NCBI RefSeq assembly: GCF_018137945.1
Contig: NZ_CP073089.1
Span: 2,480,001 to 2,544,000 of the forward strand
From: Brevibacterium sp. W7.2
GTDB taxonomy: Bacteria > Actinomycetota > Actinomycetes > Actinomycetales > Brevibacteriaceae
Length of the DNA stretch: 64,000 nucleotides
Direction: 5' to 3'
Shown: positions 55,701 through 63,789 of the stretch, one piece after another
How the letters are laid out: each line of letters starts with the position of its first letter
Numbering within the stretch: the stretch's first letter is position 1
Program-made: the position numbers and the translations under genes
The notes under the pieces: generated by a model
Database searches by the model: none
Told to the model about the DNA's origin: nothing
Seen by the model: only the letters and a program-made list of their open reading frames with translations

Positions 55701-55851
55701 TGACCGAGGGCACCCAGTGGACTCCGCCTTCGGCCCGCAGACGATCGTAGATGGGGAACGGATCGGCGTAGAGCTCCGGGATCGTCACCCAATCGGCAAC
55801 CGGTGCGGTCTCGATTCCGGTCGGAGAACCGGTGTGGATCTGAGAAGTCAT
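52798..55851 (-). CDS. Cytochrome P450 - ferredoxin-reductase-like - flavodoxin fusion
   Basis: A single 1017-residue chain with three redox domains. Residues 1-405 are a P450: heme-ligand Cys354 in FSKGVHVCLGNW, ExxR in EETIR, and an I-helix GGGLNEPRD (243-251). Residues 430-850 are a two-dinucleotide flavoprotein of the adrenodoxin reductase/FprA group: FAD motif GSGPSG (about 440), YGLLRYGVAADH and the NADP motif GQGNVAVD (about 579). Residues 870-1017 are a flavodoxin: GTESGNAE and YGDGDVPSSAADFF. Electron flow is inferred as NADPH to FAD to FMN to heme within one protein. The SD GAGGGGGAAG precedes the ATG. A divergent LysR and downstream MHS transporter complete the unit. Substrate unknown; aromatic ether oxidation is only a guess. 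Confidence 0.9.
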   Translation of the reverse strand: MTSQIHTGSPTGIETAPVADWVTIPELYADPFPIYDRLRAEGGVHWVPSVNRYLITSYEAVSETEHDQETYSANEKGSLQIRAMGHSMLRRDDPEHYPERRAWQTVLKPGYVKRVWTQMYREVAEGLLADLKNKGTGADLIWDFAAPYAAETLRRMIGLYNVDQADMQRWSQTLIDGVGNYADDPEVWAKSERSFNEVDDALDEMLEYHLTHRDDSLLSGLLSMPGETMPIEKIRANIKMTIGGGLNEPRDALGVAAYAMFTHPEQRAAAMADPSLWPTVFEETIRWIAPIGMYSRQVTHDTVLAGTPLPAGAQLGICVLSANRDESIWTDAHTFNIHREVKPHLAFSKGVHVCLGNWAARSEIAEVALPLLFNSLKGLDIDESRETRIGGWVFRGMLSLPITWTSASDAPDYGAAHTGATASATEKDKGPGPRIAIVGSGPSGCFSAKEIIRRVPGSAVDVYDRLPVPYGLLRYGVAADHQGTKSVETQFDKLFADPRARFIGNTELGRDVSLDELKANYDSVVLASGLSHDRALEVPGAELDGVYGAGRITRLLNGHPDEDFADAVLPRLGARIAVVGQGNVAVDIIRLLTCESTALEGSDIDDRIHSRMREDVSRIDVVGRSGATAAKFDPVMIRELARTRGLRHVLHGVDLDSTAPGKDAKLDALRDLVAADGGAAAIEVHWWFGAIPQAITGDTSVAGIDLDVAGSAVHLDVDSVISAIGFVRDIPTIGQLGICPVSPIPGDGRIDDRLFAIGWLKGNGRGTIPDQRTEAKALAALISAEVDAGTITVGATGLDPREEATDFDGWRRIDLRERLGAGLGRCRSKITAREELLEVARDASLDGQLTAASASTSSDLAPDVPLTILFGTESGNAELVAEELGMFLGQRDDLVISDLAAVDPTELDPTRFHLIVCSTYGDGDVPSSAADFFARLHDDDVDCAGVRFAVFGMGDASYTKTYSRGSERLTEALEAKGAVRVGEYGRHDAGGTVPAAEAACEWAEGVLTNLTTELSPA

Positions 55852-55964
55852 CGTCGTCTTCCCCCTCGACTGTGAGATGTGATGGCGTTCACTGACCAGT
55901 ATGTGGAGAATGGAAGCAAAGGAAAAGCGGAATTATCCGCACATCATATTCAGGAAAAACGGAA
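55852..55964. promoter_or_regulatory. Divergent P450/LysR control region
   Basis: A 113-bp AT-rich spacer between divergent starts. GCGG-AATTAT-CCGC (55927-55940) is a short dyad that could be a LysR site. No confident promoter boxes. Confidence 0.4.
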
Positions 55965-56930
55965 ATGCATTCTGATCAGCCCCCACGGTTCAGCCTCCGC
56001 CAGCTCTCCTACCTCCTCACTGCGGCGAGGCTGGGCACGATCTCCGCCGCCGCGGCCGAGCTCCACGTGTCCTCCTCGGCGATCTCCGATGCGATCACCG
56101 CGCTCGAACATCAGCTCGACGCCCACCTGTGCATCCGGAAGAAGGCCCACGGCCTCGTCCTCACAGCCGCCGGCCGCCAGGTTGCCGCCCGTGCTCAGAC
56201 GCTGCTCGCCGAGGCGAACGAACTCGAACGCGAGCTCACCCCTGTCGACGGCGAGCTCGTCGGCCCCATCACGATCGGGTGCTATCCGACGCTGGCCCCG
56301 ATGATCCTGCCCGTCCTCCTCGCCGACTTCGGCCAGCAGCATCCCCGGGTGAGTCTCGAGATCGTCGAGACGCCGCAGGACCGGCTGGCGGGAAAGCTCG
56401 AGTCGGGAGAGATCGATGTCGCCTTCGTCTACGAGACCCTGGTGCCCGGCACCCCGAACCGGGCCCGGCTCTTCGCCCAGCCGGCCCATGTCATCCTCTC
56501 CCCCGACGATCCCTTCGCCGAGGCGGAGACAGTGCGTCTCGAGGACCTCGTCGACCGGGACATGATCCTCCTGGACTCCCCTCCCTCGAGCCAGCACACG
56601 CTGACGATGTTCCACGACCGCGGGCTCGATCCCCATGTCCGGTACCGGACGACGAGCTACGAGGTCGTGCGCACACTCGTCGCCCGCGGACTCGGCTACG
56701 GCGTCCTCGTCCAACGGCAGAAGAACCCGGCCAGCTACGAGGGCTACCCGCTGCTGGTCAAGGAGATCGAACCGGCCGTCGAGCCCGTCGCCGTCGAGGT
56801 CATCTGGCCCTCCGGCGTCGAGGTGTCGGCACGGGTGCAGGCCCTCATCGACTTCGCACTCGACGTCGACTGGGATCGACGGCAGAACGGCGACAGACCC
56901 CTGCCTCAGGTGCGGGGAAACAACACCTGA
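55965..56930 (+). CDS. LysR family regulator of the P450 fusion
   Basis: A 321-residue LysR regulator: an N-terminal winged helix (FSLRQLSYLLTAARLGTISA, ELHVSSSAISDAITALEHQL) and a periplasmic-binding-like effector domain from about residue 95 (ITIGCYPTLAPMILPVLLADF). The ILLDSPPSS block is shared with the second LysR in this region. It is divergent from the P450 fusion and probably activates it in response to a substrate. Its last codons and stop lie inside a long hairpin. Confidence 0.9.
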   Translation: MHSDQPPRFSLRQLSYLLTAARLGTISAAAAELHVSSSAISDAITALEHQLDAHLCIRKKAHGLVLTAAGRQVAARAQTLLAEANELERELTPVDGELVGPITIGCYPTLAPMILPVLLADFGQQHPRVSLEIVETPQDRLAGKLESGEIDVAFVYETLVPGTPNRARLFAQPAHVILSPDDPFAEAETVRLEDLVDRDMILLDSPPSSQHTLTMFHDRGLDPHVRYRTTSYEVVRTLVARGLGYGVLVQRQKNPASYEGYPLLVKEIEPAVEPVAVEVIWPSGVEVSARVQALIDFALDVDWDRRQNGDRPLPQVRGNNT

Positions 56931-56946
56931 GGCAGGGGTCTGTCGC
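56890..56946. terminator. 23-bp perfect hairpin covering the LysR stop
   Basis: Left arm 56890-56912 and right arm 56924-56946 pair perfectly over 23 bp around an 11-base loop. The left arm is coding sequence and the stop TGA (56928-56930) is in the right arm. The convergent MFS gene ends at 56961, so it can serve both strands. Confidence 0.88.
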
Positions 56947-56960
56947 GGCTGCGACCTCGC

Positions 56961-58337
56961 TCAGATCAAGGTCTGCTCCGGCGACCCGGACTCCTTGGAC
57001 GGACGAGAGTTCGCTCCGTGGGCCACGACCGGATCGAGTGCCGGCCGACTCACCGCCACAGCCGCGAAGCCGATGACGGCGAAGACCATCCAGACCGCGG
57101 CGATGAGGTAGGCGCCTCCACCCGGGATCAGGATGAGCGCCGAGGCGACCATCGGAGACAGCCCCGCGCCCAATGCGGCGGCGAGCTGATACGCCACCGA
57201 TGCCCCTGAGTACCTCACGCCGGCGGGGAACAGCTCGGAGACGAAGGCGGCGATCGGTCCGAACAGCACTCCCTGCACGATGCCGTTGCCCACGATGATC
57301 GCCACGGCGTAAGGGCCGATCTCACCGGTGACGATGAGCAGGACGAGCGGCAGCGCGAGCACGGCTGCCAGGATGTGGCCGCCGAGCAGAGCCTTCTTCC
57401 GCCCGATTCGGTCGCTGATCCGCGCCGCGATGAAGGTGACGACGAAGGTGGTCAGGGCACCGAGCGCCTTCCAGTTGAGGACCTCGGATTGGTTCTCTCC
57501 CGCGGCGACGACGACCGAGACTCCCCACACGGTGGTGAGGCCCTGGGTGATGTAGATGGTCATCGTCGCGAAGAGCCCGATGAACACCTGCCGCTTGTAC
57601 TGCGCGAACACCTCGAGGACCGGCGCCTTCCTGCGATCGCTCTCCGCTTCCAGCTTCTGGAAGGCAGGCGTCTCGCTCACCTTGAGGCGGATGATGAGTC
57701 CGACGACGATGAGCACGGCAGAGAGCAGGAAGGGCAGCCTCCAGCCCCAGGCGATGAATCCGTCTCCGGTCACCGCTGCGGCCAGAGAGAGGATCAAGGT
57801 CGCGAGGATCGCGCCGAAGGGTCCTCCGGCATTGGCGAAGGCGGCAGCCAGTCCCCGGCGGTTCCGCGGAGCATGCTCGAGCGCCATCAGCGCTGCGCCG
57901 CCCCACTCGCCGCCGACTGCCACGCCCTGGATGATGCGCAGGATGAACAGCGAGATCGGCGCGATGAGTCCGATGGTCGCCGTCGGCGGCATGAGCCCGA
58001 TGATCACCGTCACCGTGCCCATCATCACCATGGAGACGATCAGGGCCTTCTTGCGCCCCACTCTGTCGCCGTAGTGACCGAAGATGAGCCCGCCCAGGGG
58101 CCGCGCGAGATACCCTGCGGCCAAAGTGCTGAACGATGCGAAGAGCGAGAGCCCCGGCCCCAGATCGGCGAAGTAGAGGTGGGCGAAGACGATCGACGAT
58201 GCGGTGGCATAGAGGATGAAGTCATAGAACTCGATCGCCGAACCGACGAAGCTCGAGGCCAGGATTCGGCGCATCTCGGGTGTGCGCAACGATGTCTGGA
58301 GGCCCTCGCTGTCGACAACTCCTTTGTTGTTCTCCAT
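56961..58337 (-). CDS. MFS transporter, MHS family
   Basis: A 458-residue transporter of the MHS family, with the same signatures as the other one (GSAIEFYDFILYATAS, GHYGDRVGRK, IIQGVAVGGEWGGAALMALEHA). Start ATG at 58337 with GGGAG upstream. It starts 5 bp after the stop of the MBL hydrolase gene, so the two are one transcript. The neighbouring hydrolase suggests an ester, lactone or sulfate-bearing acid as transported substrate. Confidence 0.9.
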   Translation of the reverse strand: MENNKGVVDSEGLQTSLRTPEMRRILASSFVGSAIEFYDFILYATASSIVFAHLYFADLGPGLSLFASFSTLAAGYLARPLGGLIFGHYGDRVGRKKALIVSMVMMGTVTVIIGLMPPTATIGLIAPISLFILRIIQGVAVGGEWGGAALMALEHAPRNRRGLAAAFANAGGPFGAILATLILSLAAAVTGDGFIAWGWRLPFLLSAVLIVVGLIIRLKVSETPAFQKLEAESDRRKAPVLEVFAQYKRQVFIGLFATMTIYITQGLTTVWGVSVVVAAGENQSEVLNWKALGALTTFVVTFIAARISDRIGRKKALLGGHILAAVLALPLVLLIVTGEIGPYAVAIIVGNGIVQGVLFGPIAAFVSELFPAGVRYSGASVAYQLAAALGAGLSPMVASALILIPGGGAYLIAAVWMVFAVIGFAAVAVSRPALDPVVAHGANSRPSKESGSPEQTLI

Positions 58338-58342
58338 CGCGA

Positions 58343-59377
58343 TCAGCTCCCGACTGCCATATCGGCGGTGGCGCTCACCTGAATGGTGTCGAGGTCGTCC
58401 GGGACGGTGAACGTGCCGTCGAAGCGCTCGGTTCCTCGTGTCCACACCGTTTCGTCGGCTGATCCCGGAACCAGATGGTGGAGTGCGAGGATTCGCGCTC
58501 CGGCCGCGTTTCCGACACGGATCGCACCGTCGACGGAGGTGTGCGACTTGTAGTGGTGGTCGCGCGAGGCGCGGCCTTCGTCGTCTGTTCGGTCGTCGTA
58601 CATCCGATCGACCCATTCGAAATCGATCGCCTCGTGCAGGAGCAGGTCGGTGCCCTGGGCGAGGCGGATGAGATTCGCCGACTCGCAGGTGTCGCCCGAG
58701 ATGGTCACCGAGCCGCTCTCGCTGTCGAAGCGGAAGGCGAACGCCGGTGCGACCGGCGGGTGGTCGACGAGCGTGGCGGTGACCCGGACCCGGTCGTCCT
58801 CGAAGACGACGAAGGGCTCCATCTCCGGATGCGAGTTGCCGTTCGGGTGGTAGCCGATTCCCTCGGGCACAGCGATGTCGCGCGGCTCGAACAGGACTTC
58901 GGGCGAGGGCCGAAGAGAGTCGAGCACCCGGTCGTTGATATCGGTCGCGAACGCCTCGACGATGCGGCTGAACATTCCTGAGACGCCGGGTGTCGGTGCC
59001 GCAGGTGAGACCGGACGAGGAGTGACGACCGCTCGGGCCGAGACCGGGGGAAGCGCTCCCCGATCACCCGGACCGACGAGGGGGACGGGGTCGCCGACTC
59101 GGTTCTGCAGCTCGTGCATGCCGAAGACGATGAGCGAGGGGAGATCGATCGTGTGGTCCGAATGCAGGTGGGTGAGGAAGATTCCTCCGAGATCCCCGAG
59201 GTCGAGTCCCGCCTGCCGGATCCGCCGGCCCACGCCGTGCCCCGCATCGACGAGGTAGAACCTGTCTCCGACGACCACCGCGGTGGCGATCCCGGCGCGG
59301 TCTCGCTCATCGCCTTTCCACCAGCGTGGTCCCCCTGCAGTACCCAGGGTGACGACTTCCATCGTTGAACGGTCCAT
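58343..59377 (-). CDS. MBL-fold hydrolase (arylsulfatase/RNase Z-like)
   Basis: A 344-residue metallo-beta-lactamase-fold enzyme with the metal motif THLHSDHTID at about residue 75, an Asp ligand in SGDTCESANL, and a C-terminal His in ILALHHLVPG. This resembles the AtsA arylsulfatase and RNase Z group. The start ATG at 59377 is chosen because GAGGAGC lies 6 bases upstream; an in-frame extension to 60232 crosses the LysR gene and is spurious. It is divergent from a LysR gene and coupled to the MHS transporter. Confidence 0.88.
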   Translation of the reverse strand: MDRSTMEVVTLGTAGGPRWWKGDERDRAGIATAVVVGDRFYLVDAGHGVGRRIRQAGLDLGDLGGIFLTHLHSDHTIDLPSLIVFGMHELQNRVGDPVPLVGPGDRGALPPVSARAVVTPRPVSPAAPTPGVSGMFSRIVEAFATDINDRVLDSLRPSPEVLFEPRDIAVPEGIGYHPNGNSHPEMEPFVVFEDDRVRVTATLVDHPPVAPAFAFRFDSESGSVTISGDTCESANLIRLAQGTDLLLHEAIDFEWVDRMYDDRTDDEGRASRDHHYKSHTSVDGAIRVGNAAGARILALHHLVPGSADETVWTRGTERFDGTFTVPDDLDTIQVSATADMAVGS

Positions 59378-59419
59378 CCGATAGCTCCTCTGCTTCTTTG
59401 CAATAGAAGGTTGACTCTT

Positions 59420-59448
59420 TAAGTATTCGGCACGAGCATCGAAAGCAA
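59420..59448 (-). promoter_or_regulatory. Sigma70-like promoter for the MBL/MHS operon
   Basis: On the minus strand TTGCTT (59443-59448) and TACTTA (59420-59425) are separated by 17 bp, placed about 43 bp upstream of the MBL start. The site lies in the 100-bp AT-rich spacer shared with the divergent LysR gene. Confidence 0.55.
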
Positions 59449-59476
59449 AATCAAAATATTCCCGTGGAGAACATAG

Positions 59477-60424
59477 GTGTTTTCGATGAAGGACATCACG
59501 CTGCGCCAGGTCGAGTACTTCCTCGCGGTGCTGGAGAAGGGCTCGGTGAGCGCTGCAGCCGATGCCTGCCGGGTGTCGCAGGCGACGGTGTCTGCGGCGT
59601 TGGGACAGCTCGAGAAGCAGCTCGGTGTGACGCTGCTGGCCAGGGGCCCGGCACGACGAGCCCAGCCGACGACGACCGGTCGGGAGTTCGGCTTCCACGC
59701 CAAGGCGATCCTCGCCTCCGTCGCCGAGGCGGTCGAATCCATCGACAATGAGGCCACCGTGCTCCAGGGGGCACTGCGGGTCGGCTGCATTCCGACCGCT
59801 GCTCCGCGGATTCTTCCGGGAGTGGCAGCGCGGTTCAGCGCCGACTATCCCGGCGTCGATGTCAGTGTCATCGAAGCTCACCCGATGACGATTCAGCACA
59901 TGGTGCTCCGCGGAGAAGTCGACGTCGCCGTGCTCTACACCAAGCAGATGCAGCTCGAGGGCCTCCGGCAGCACCGCCTCGGCGACCTGCAGCTGCACGC
60001 CCTGCTCGCCCACGACCACCCGCTGGCCGCTCGCGCGGGCGTCGAGATCGCCGAACTCGTCGACGACCCGCTCATCCTCCTCGACTCCCCTCCCACTGCG
60101 GACCTCCTCCTCAGCCAGATCCGGAGTCTGGGACACGAACCGCATGTGCGGCTGCTCAGCCCCAGCGCGGAAACCATTCGCTCGATGGTGGCGATGGGAC
60201 TGGGGTACTCCCTGGCGAACGCGGTGCCCCATCCCGACATCCGGTCGTTCCAGGGCATGCGCGTCGCCTATCGACCGGTCGTCGATCGCGTGTTCGCCAA
60301 CACCCTTGTCGGCATCACCATGGCAGACGCTCGGATGTCGAAGAAGCTCAGCACCGTCCTCGACGTGCTGAGGTCGGTCGCCGACGAGACCGACCCGGCG
60401 AACTGGGACACCAGTCCCCGATGA
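59477..60424 (+). CDS. LysR family regulator of the MBL/MHS operon
   Basis: A LysR regulator of 315 residues from GTG 59477, or 312 from ATG 59486; the GTG is favoured by GGAGA 6 bases upstream. Winged helix: TLRQVEYFLAVLEKGSVSAA and RVSQATVSAALGQLEKQL. The effector domain starts near LRVGCIPTAAPRILPG, and the block ILLDSPPT matches the other LysR protein, showing that they are paralogues. It is divergent from the MBL/MHS operon, its likely target. Confidence 0.9.
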   Translation: MFSMKDITLRQVEYFLAVLEKGSVSAAADACRVSQATVSAALGQLEKQLGVTLLARGPARRAQPTTTGREFGFHAKAILASVAEAVESIDNEATVLQGALRVGCIPTAAPRILPGVAARFSADYPGVDVSVIEAHPMTIQHMVLRGEVDVAVLYTKQMQLEGLRQHRLGDLQLHALLAHDHPLAARAGVEIAELVDDPLILLDSPPTADLLLSQIRSLGHEPHVRLLSPSAETIRSMVAMGLGYSLANAVPHPDIRSFQGMRVAYRPVVDRVFANTLVGITMADARMSKKLSTVLDVLRSVADETDPANWDTSPR

Positions 60425-60540
60425 GCCGACCCGGCAGCCTGGCGGACAAGACGACTGTCAGCAGTTCTCCGGAGAATCGCCGCCGACACATCCCACTACC
60501 ACAGTCGTGACATCCGGTTTCCAGCCGGTAGGCTCACGAC

Positions 60541-62154
60541 ATGGCGACGTTGATCCCGGAGGACCCGGATTTCGGAAAGTCGAGCGCCGAGGCAGCGGTG
60601 TGGAAGGCGCTGAAACGGCAGCTGCCCGACACTGTCACCCTCATCCACGGCCAACGCGTGACGACCGCGACGAAGGACGTCGAAATCGACGTCCTCGTCC
60701 TCTGGCCCGGACTCGGCATCGCCGTCATCGAGGTCAAGGGCGGGCGGATCGACGTCGTCGACGGCACCTGGTACACCTACGACGCGAAGAAGCAGCGCCA
60801 CCGGCTCAAGCAGTCCCCGATCGACCAGGCGATGGTCGCCAAACACGGACTCCGCCGCTTCCTGCAGCCTCGACTCTCGCGCATGCCCGGGCCCTTCATC
60901 CACTTCGCCGTTCTCCCCTACACGCAGCTCCCGGCCGATTGGGACCTGCCCGACGCGCCGCGGCGCTTCCTCGCAGACGCCACCGATATGCCCGGATTGG
61001 CCGAGGCGATCGCCGCGGCCCTCCGTCACGCCCGCATCCCCGAGCGGGATGATCCGAGCGTTCCGCTGGATGCGGTGACGAAGAATCTGCGACGCACCCA
61101 TCTGGCGGTCGCCAACCTCCGCGTGCGCGCCCAGGCCATCGAAGACCGCGCCAGCCAGCTCTCCCAGGAGCAGGCGCGACTCATCCGCGTCCTCCGCCAT
61201 CAGACCCGCGCCGAGATCAGCGGCGGCGCCGGCTCCGGCAAGACCTACCTCGCCCTCCGGAAGGCGCAGGCCCTGACCCAGGAGGGCAAGTCGGTCGCGC
61301 TCATGTGCTATTCGCGGGGCCTGGGCAGGTTCCTCCAGCTCGTCACCTCGGCGTGGCCCGATGCGGATCGACCCGCCTACGTCGGCCTCTTCCACGACCT
61401 GCCGGTCAGCTGGGGCGCCGAAGAGGGCAGCGACGACGACTCCGCCTACTGGGAGGAGGAGCTGCCGCGCCGCCTCCGGGAGCTCGCCGACGACCGCCCC
61501 CGCCGTCAGCTCTTCGACGCGATCATCATCGACGAGGGCCAGGACTTCAGTCCGCTGTGGTGGGAGGCCGTGGCATCGTGCCTGCGCAACCAGGCCGAAG
61601 GCACCCTCTACGTGTTCACCGACGAGCGCCAGCGCGTCTTCGGCAGGCACGGCACCTCCCCGATCACGATGAATCCCATCCAGCTCGACGAGAACCTCCG
61701 GAACTCCGAACAGATCGTCACCGCATTCTCCGGCTTCGCCACCGACCCTCCGATCAGCCGAAACGGCCCCGCGGAGGACATCGACGTCATCCCCGTCCCC
61801 GCAGATGAGGCCCTCGCCGAGGCGGACGGACAGGTCGAAGCGCTGATGGACGCCGGATGGCAACCCGGTGACATCGCCCTCCTCACCACCGGCAGCAGGC
61901 ATCCGGTGCAGCGGGAGATCGTCGAGGAGGAGGGCTACCAGGCGTACTGGGATCAGTTCTTCTCCGCCGAGGCGGTCTTCTACGGGCACGTCCTCGGGTT
62001 CAAAGGGCTCGAACGTCCCGCCGTCGTGCTCTGCCTCAACGGATTCCGCGACGAATCGCGAGCGGCGGACATGATCTACGTCGGAATGTCGCGCGCGACG
62101 ACGAAGCTCGTCATCGTCGGCGAGACCGGCCGCATCGACGAACTCCGCCAGTGA
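60541..62154 (+). CDS. NERD domain-containing superfamily 1 helicase-like protein
   Basis: A 537-residue protein. Residues 10-120 are a NERD (nuclease-related) domain with the Asp...Glu-x-Lys core (VEIDVLVLWPG, IAVIEVKGGRID). Residues 205-537 are a UvrD/DUF2075-like ATPase: Walker A GGAGSGKT (about 228-235), Walker B IIIDEGQDF (about 330), an arginine-finger-like QLDENLRNSEQIV, and motif VI YVGMSRATTKLVIV. It may process DNA ends. No partner defence gene is adjacent, and it is flanked by a LysR gene and a small acidic ORF. Confidence 0.85.
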   Translation: MATLIPEDPDFGKSSAEAAVWKALKRQLPDTVTLIHGQRVTTATKDVEIDVLVLWPGLGIAVIEVKGGRIDVVDGTWYTYDAKKQRHRLKQSPIDQAMVAKHGLRRFLQPRLSRMPGPFIHFAVLPYTQLPADWDLPDAPRRFLADATDMPGLAEAIAAALRHARIPERDDPSVPLDAVTKNLRRTHLAVANLRVRAQAIEDRASQLSQEQARLIRVLRHQTRAEISGGAGSGKTYLALRKAQALTQEGKSVALMCYSRGLGRFLQLVTSAWPDADRPAYVGLFHDLPVSWGAEEGSDDDSAYWEEELPRRLRELADDRPRRQLFDAIIIDEGQDFSPLWWEAVASCLRNQAEGTLYVFTDERQRVFGRHGTSPITMNPIQLDENLRNSEQIVTAFSGFATDPPISRNGPAEDIDVIPVPADEALAEADGQVEALMDAGWQPGDIALLTTGSRHPVQREIVEEEGYQAYWDQFFSAEAVFYGHVLGFKGLERPAVVLCLNGFRDESRAADMIYVGMSRATTKLVIVGETGRIDELRQ

Positions 62155-62163
62155 ACGCGCCGA

Positions 62164-62203
62164 CGACCGGGCTCCTGCTCGGCCGGATCAGGAGCCTCGG
62201 TCG
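62164..62203. terminator. Bidirectional hairpin
   Basis: A 14-bp stem (62164-62177 with 62189-62203) with one bulged base lies between the convergent helicase and small acidic gene. Confidence 0.7.
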
Positions 62204-62212
62204 CGCGTCAGC

Positions 62213-62362
62213 TCAGTAGTTCTCCGGCGGATCGCTGGCCGGGAACGATTCGTCGCCCCACTCCTCGACGAGCTGGTCATCATGCTCACGAGCCGCGTCG
62301 CGGGCGTCCTTCTGCGCGGACGACTCCTCGGCCGCCTCGGTGGGTTCCGGTGTCTCGGACAT
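62213..62362 (-). CDS. Small acidic FPASDPPENY-type protein
   Basis: A 49-residue, strongly acidic protein ending ESFPASDPPENY. Short proteins with an FPASDPP ending are common and uncharacterised in actinobacteria and proteobacteria. An ideal SD GGAGGT lies 9 bases before the ATG at 62362, and third codon positions are GC-rich, so I regard it as real. Function unknown. Confidence 0.78.
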   Translation of the reverse strand: MSETPEPTEAAEESSAQKDARDAAREHDDQLVEEWGDESFPASDPPENY

Positions 62363-62445
62363 GATCAGTGACCTCCAATGCCAGCGAACGGATCTGCTAT
62401 CTCCATCTTGCCCGGTCAGAACGGATCTGGGTACCGGGACCCCGC

Positions 62446-63789
62446 TCAGTCCTGTGCTGCGGTCGTTCGCGTGCCCGCGTCGACGTGGGCGGCGAGGATC
62501 CGGTAGTGCCGGTTGCGCACCGACAGCCAGACCGCTCCGAGCAGCGCGGCGAGCAGTGAGCCGAAGAGCACCCCGACCTTGACGACCTGCGCCCGCGGGT
62601 CATCGGCGCCGAAGCTGAGGTCGCCGATGAGCAGGGAGACGGTGAAGCCGACACCGGCAAGGCACGAGACTCCGACGACATCGACCCACTGCATCGTCCG
62701 GTCGAGGGAGAATCCGCGGACTCGGGTGATGAGGAAGGTCGCCAGCGTGATGCCCAGCGGCTTGCCGACGACGAGTCCGAGCATGATCCCCAGGGCGACC
62801 GGGCTGCCCAGAGACTCCGCGAGTCCCGACAGTCCCCCGACATTGACGCCGGCGGCGAAGAACGCGAAGATCGGCACCGCGATCACCGCCGACGGGATGC
62901 TCCACTTGTCGGCGAACTGCGCCGCCGGACCGTGGCCCTCGGTGCCGTGGATGCCGTCGTGCGCGTGGAAACCGCGATGGTCCCCGGTCCGCCGTCCGCC
63001 GTGGCGCTTGGCGGCCACCGGCACCATGAACCCGAGGAGGACACCGGCGATCGTCGCGTGGATCCCCGAAGCGTGGACGAGCGTCCAGGTGGCGAACGCC
63101 AGCGGGAAGAGCAGCCACCAGGCGTGGATGCCCCGCTGCACGGCGACGGCGAACGCGAGCAGGGGAAGCAGCGCCAAGCCCAGCGGCAGCCAGGAGAGGT
63201 CGTCGGTGTAGAAGATCGCGATGATGGCGATCGCCAGCAGATCGTCGACGACGGCGAGCGTGAGCAGGAACGTCCGCAGCGACGGCGGCAGGAACTTGCC
63301 GACCATCGCGATGATCGCCACGGCGAAGGCGATGTCGGTCGCCGCGGGGATCGCCCAGCCGCCCAACGCGCTGCCGCCGGAGTTGAGGTTGACGAGGACG
63401 TAGAGGAGCGAGGGGATCGCGACGCCGCCCACGGCCGCCGCGACGGGCACTGCGGCGGTCTTCGGATTGCGCAGCTTGCCGGCGACGAACTCCTCCTTGA
63501 GCTCGAGGCCGACGACGAAGAAGAAGATCGCGAGGAGACCGTCGGAGGCCCAGCTGCTCGCGGAGAGATTGAGCTTGAGCGCCTCGGGGCCGAACTTCGT
63601 CGACCGCACGGTCTCATACCAGTCGGCGGCCGGTGAGTTCGCGATGATGAGCGCCGCAGCCGTCGCCGCGAGCAGGAGGATGCCGCCGACGGCATCGTGT
63701 TTGAGCACGCGGGCGAGGCGCTCCCGCGCAGGCGGTGCGGTGACGGTGGAGGGAGTCGGATCAGTGGGGTTCGGGACAGCCGAAGACAT
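62446..63789 (-). CDS. nhaA: Na+/H+ antiporter NhaA
   Basis: A 447-residue NhaA-type antiporter with 11-12 helices; it exchanges internal Na+ for external H+ under salt or alkali stress. The ion-binding aspartate pair is Asp182-Asp183 (LAVVDDLLAIAI), and GGWAIPAATDIAFA and LSCLAGVGFTVSLLI-like blocks are present (VSCLAGVGFTVSLLIGDL). A His-rich loop (HGGRRTGDHRGFHAHDGIHG) interrupts the middle and may sense pH or bind metal. The start is the ATG at 63789; an extension to 63924 lacks family character. Confidence 0.93.
   Translation of the reverse strand: MSSAVPNPTDPTPSTVTAPPARERLARVLKHDAVGGILLLAATAAALIIANSPAADWYETVRSTKFGPEALKLNLSASSWASDGLLAIFFFVVGLELKEEFVAGKLRNPKTAAVPVAAAVGGVAIPSLLYVLVNLNSGGSALGGWAIPAATDIAFAVAIIAMVGKFLPPSLRTFLLTLAVVDDLLAIAIIAIFYTDDLSWLPLGLALLPLLAFAVAVQRGIHAWWLLFPLAFATWTLVHASGIHATIAGVLLGFMVPVAAKRHGGRRTGDHRGFHAHDGIHGTEGHGPAAQFADKWSIPSAVIAVPIFAFFAAGVNVGGLSGLAESLGSPVALGIMLGLVVGKPLGITLATFLITRVRGFSLDRTMQWVDVVGVSCLAGVGFTVSLLIGDLSFGADDPRAQVVKVGVLFGSLLAALLGAVWLSVRNRHYRILAAHVDAGTRTTAAQD

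Noticed and set aside
52891..55875. A 994-codon open frame antisense to the P450 fusion
   Set aside because: It mirrors the real gene, is full of Arg/Asp/Val shadows of the GC-rich third-position pattern and has no domain. The minus-strand gene has every motif.
58343..60232. A 629-residue extension of the MBL protein
   Set aside because: The extra N-terminus is antisense to the LysR gene; an SD and start at 59377 explain the MBL protein fully.
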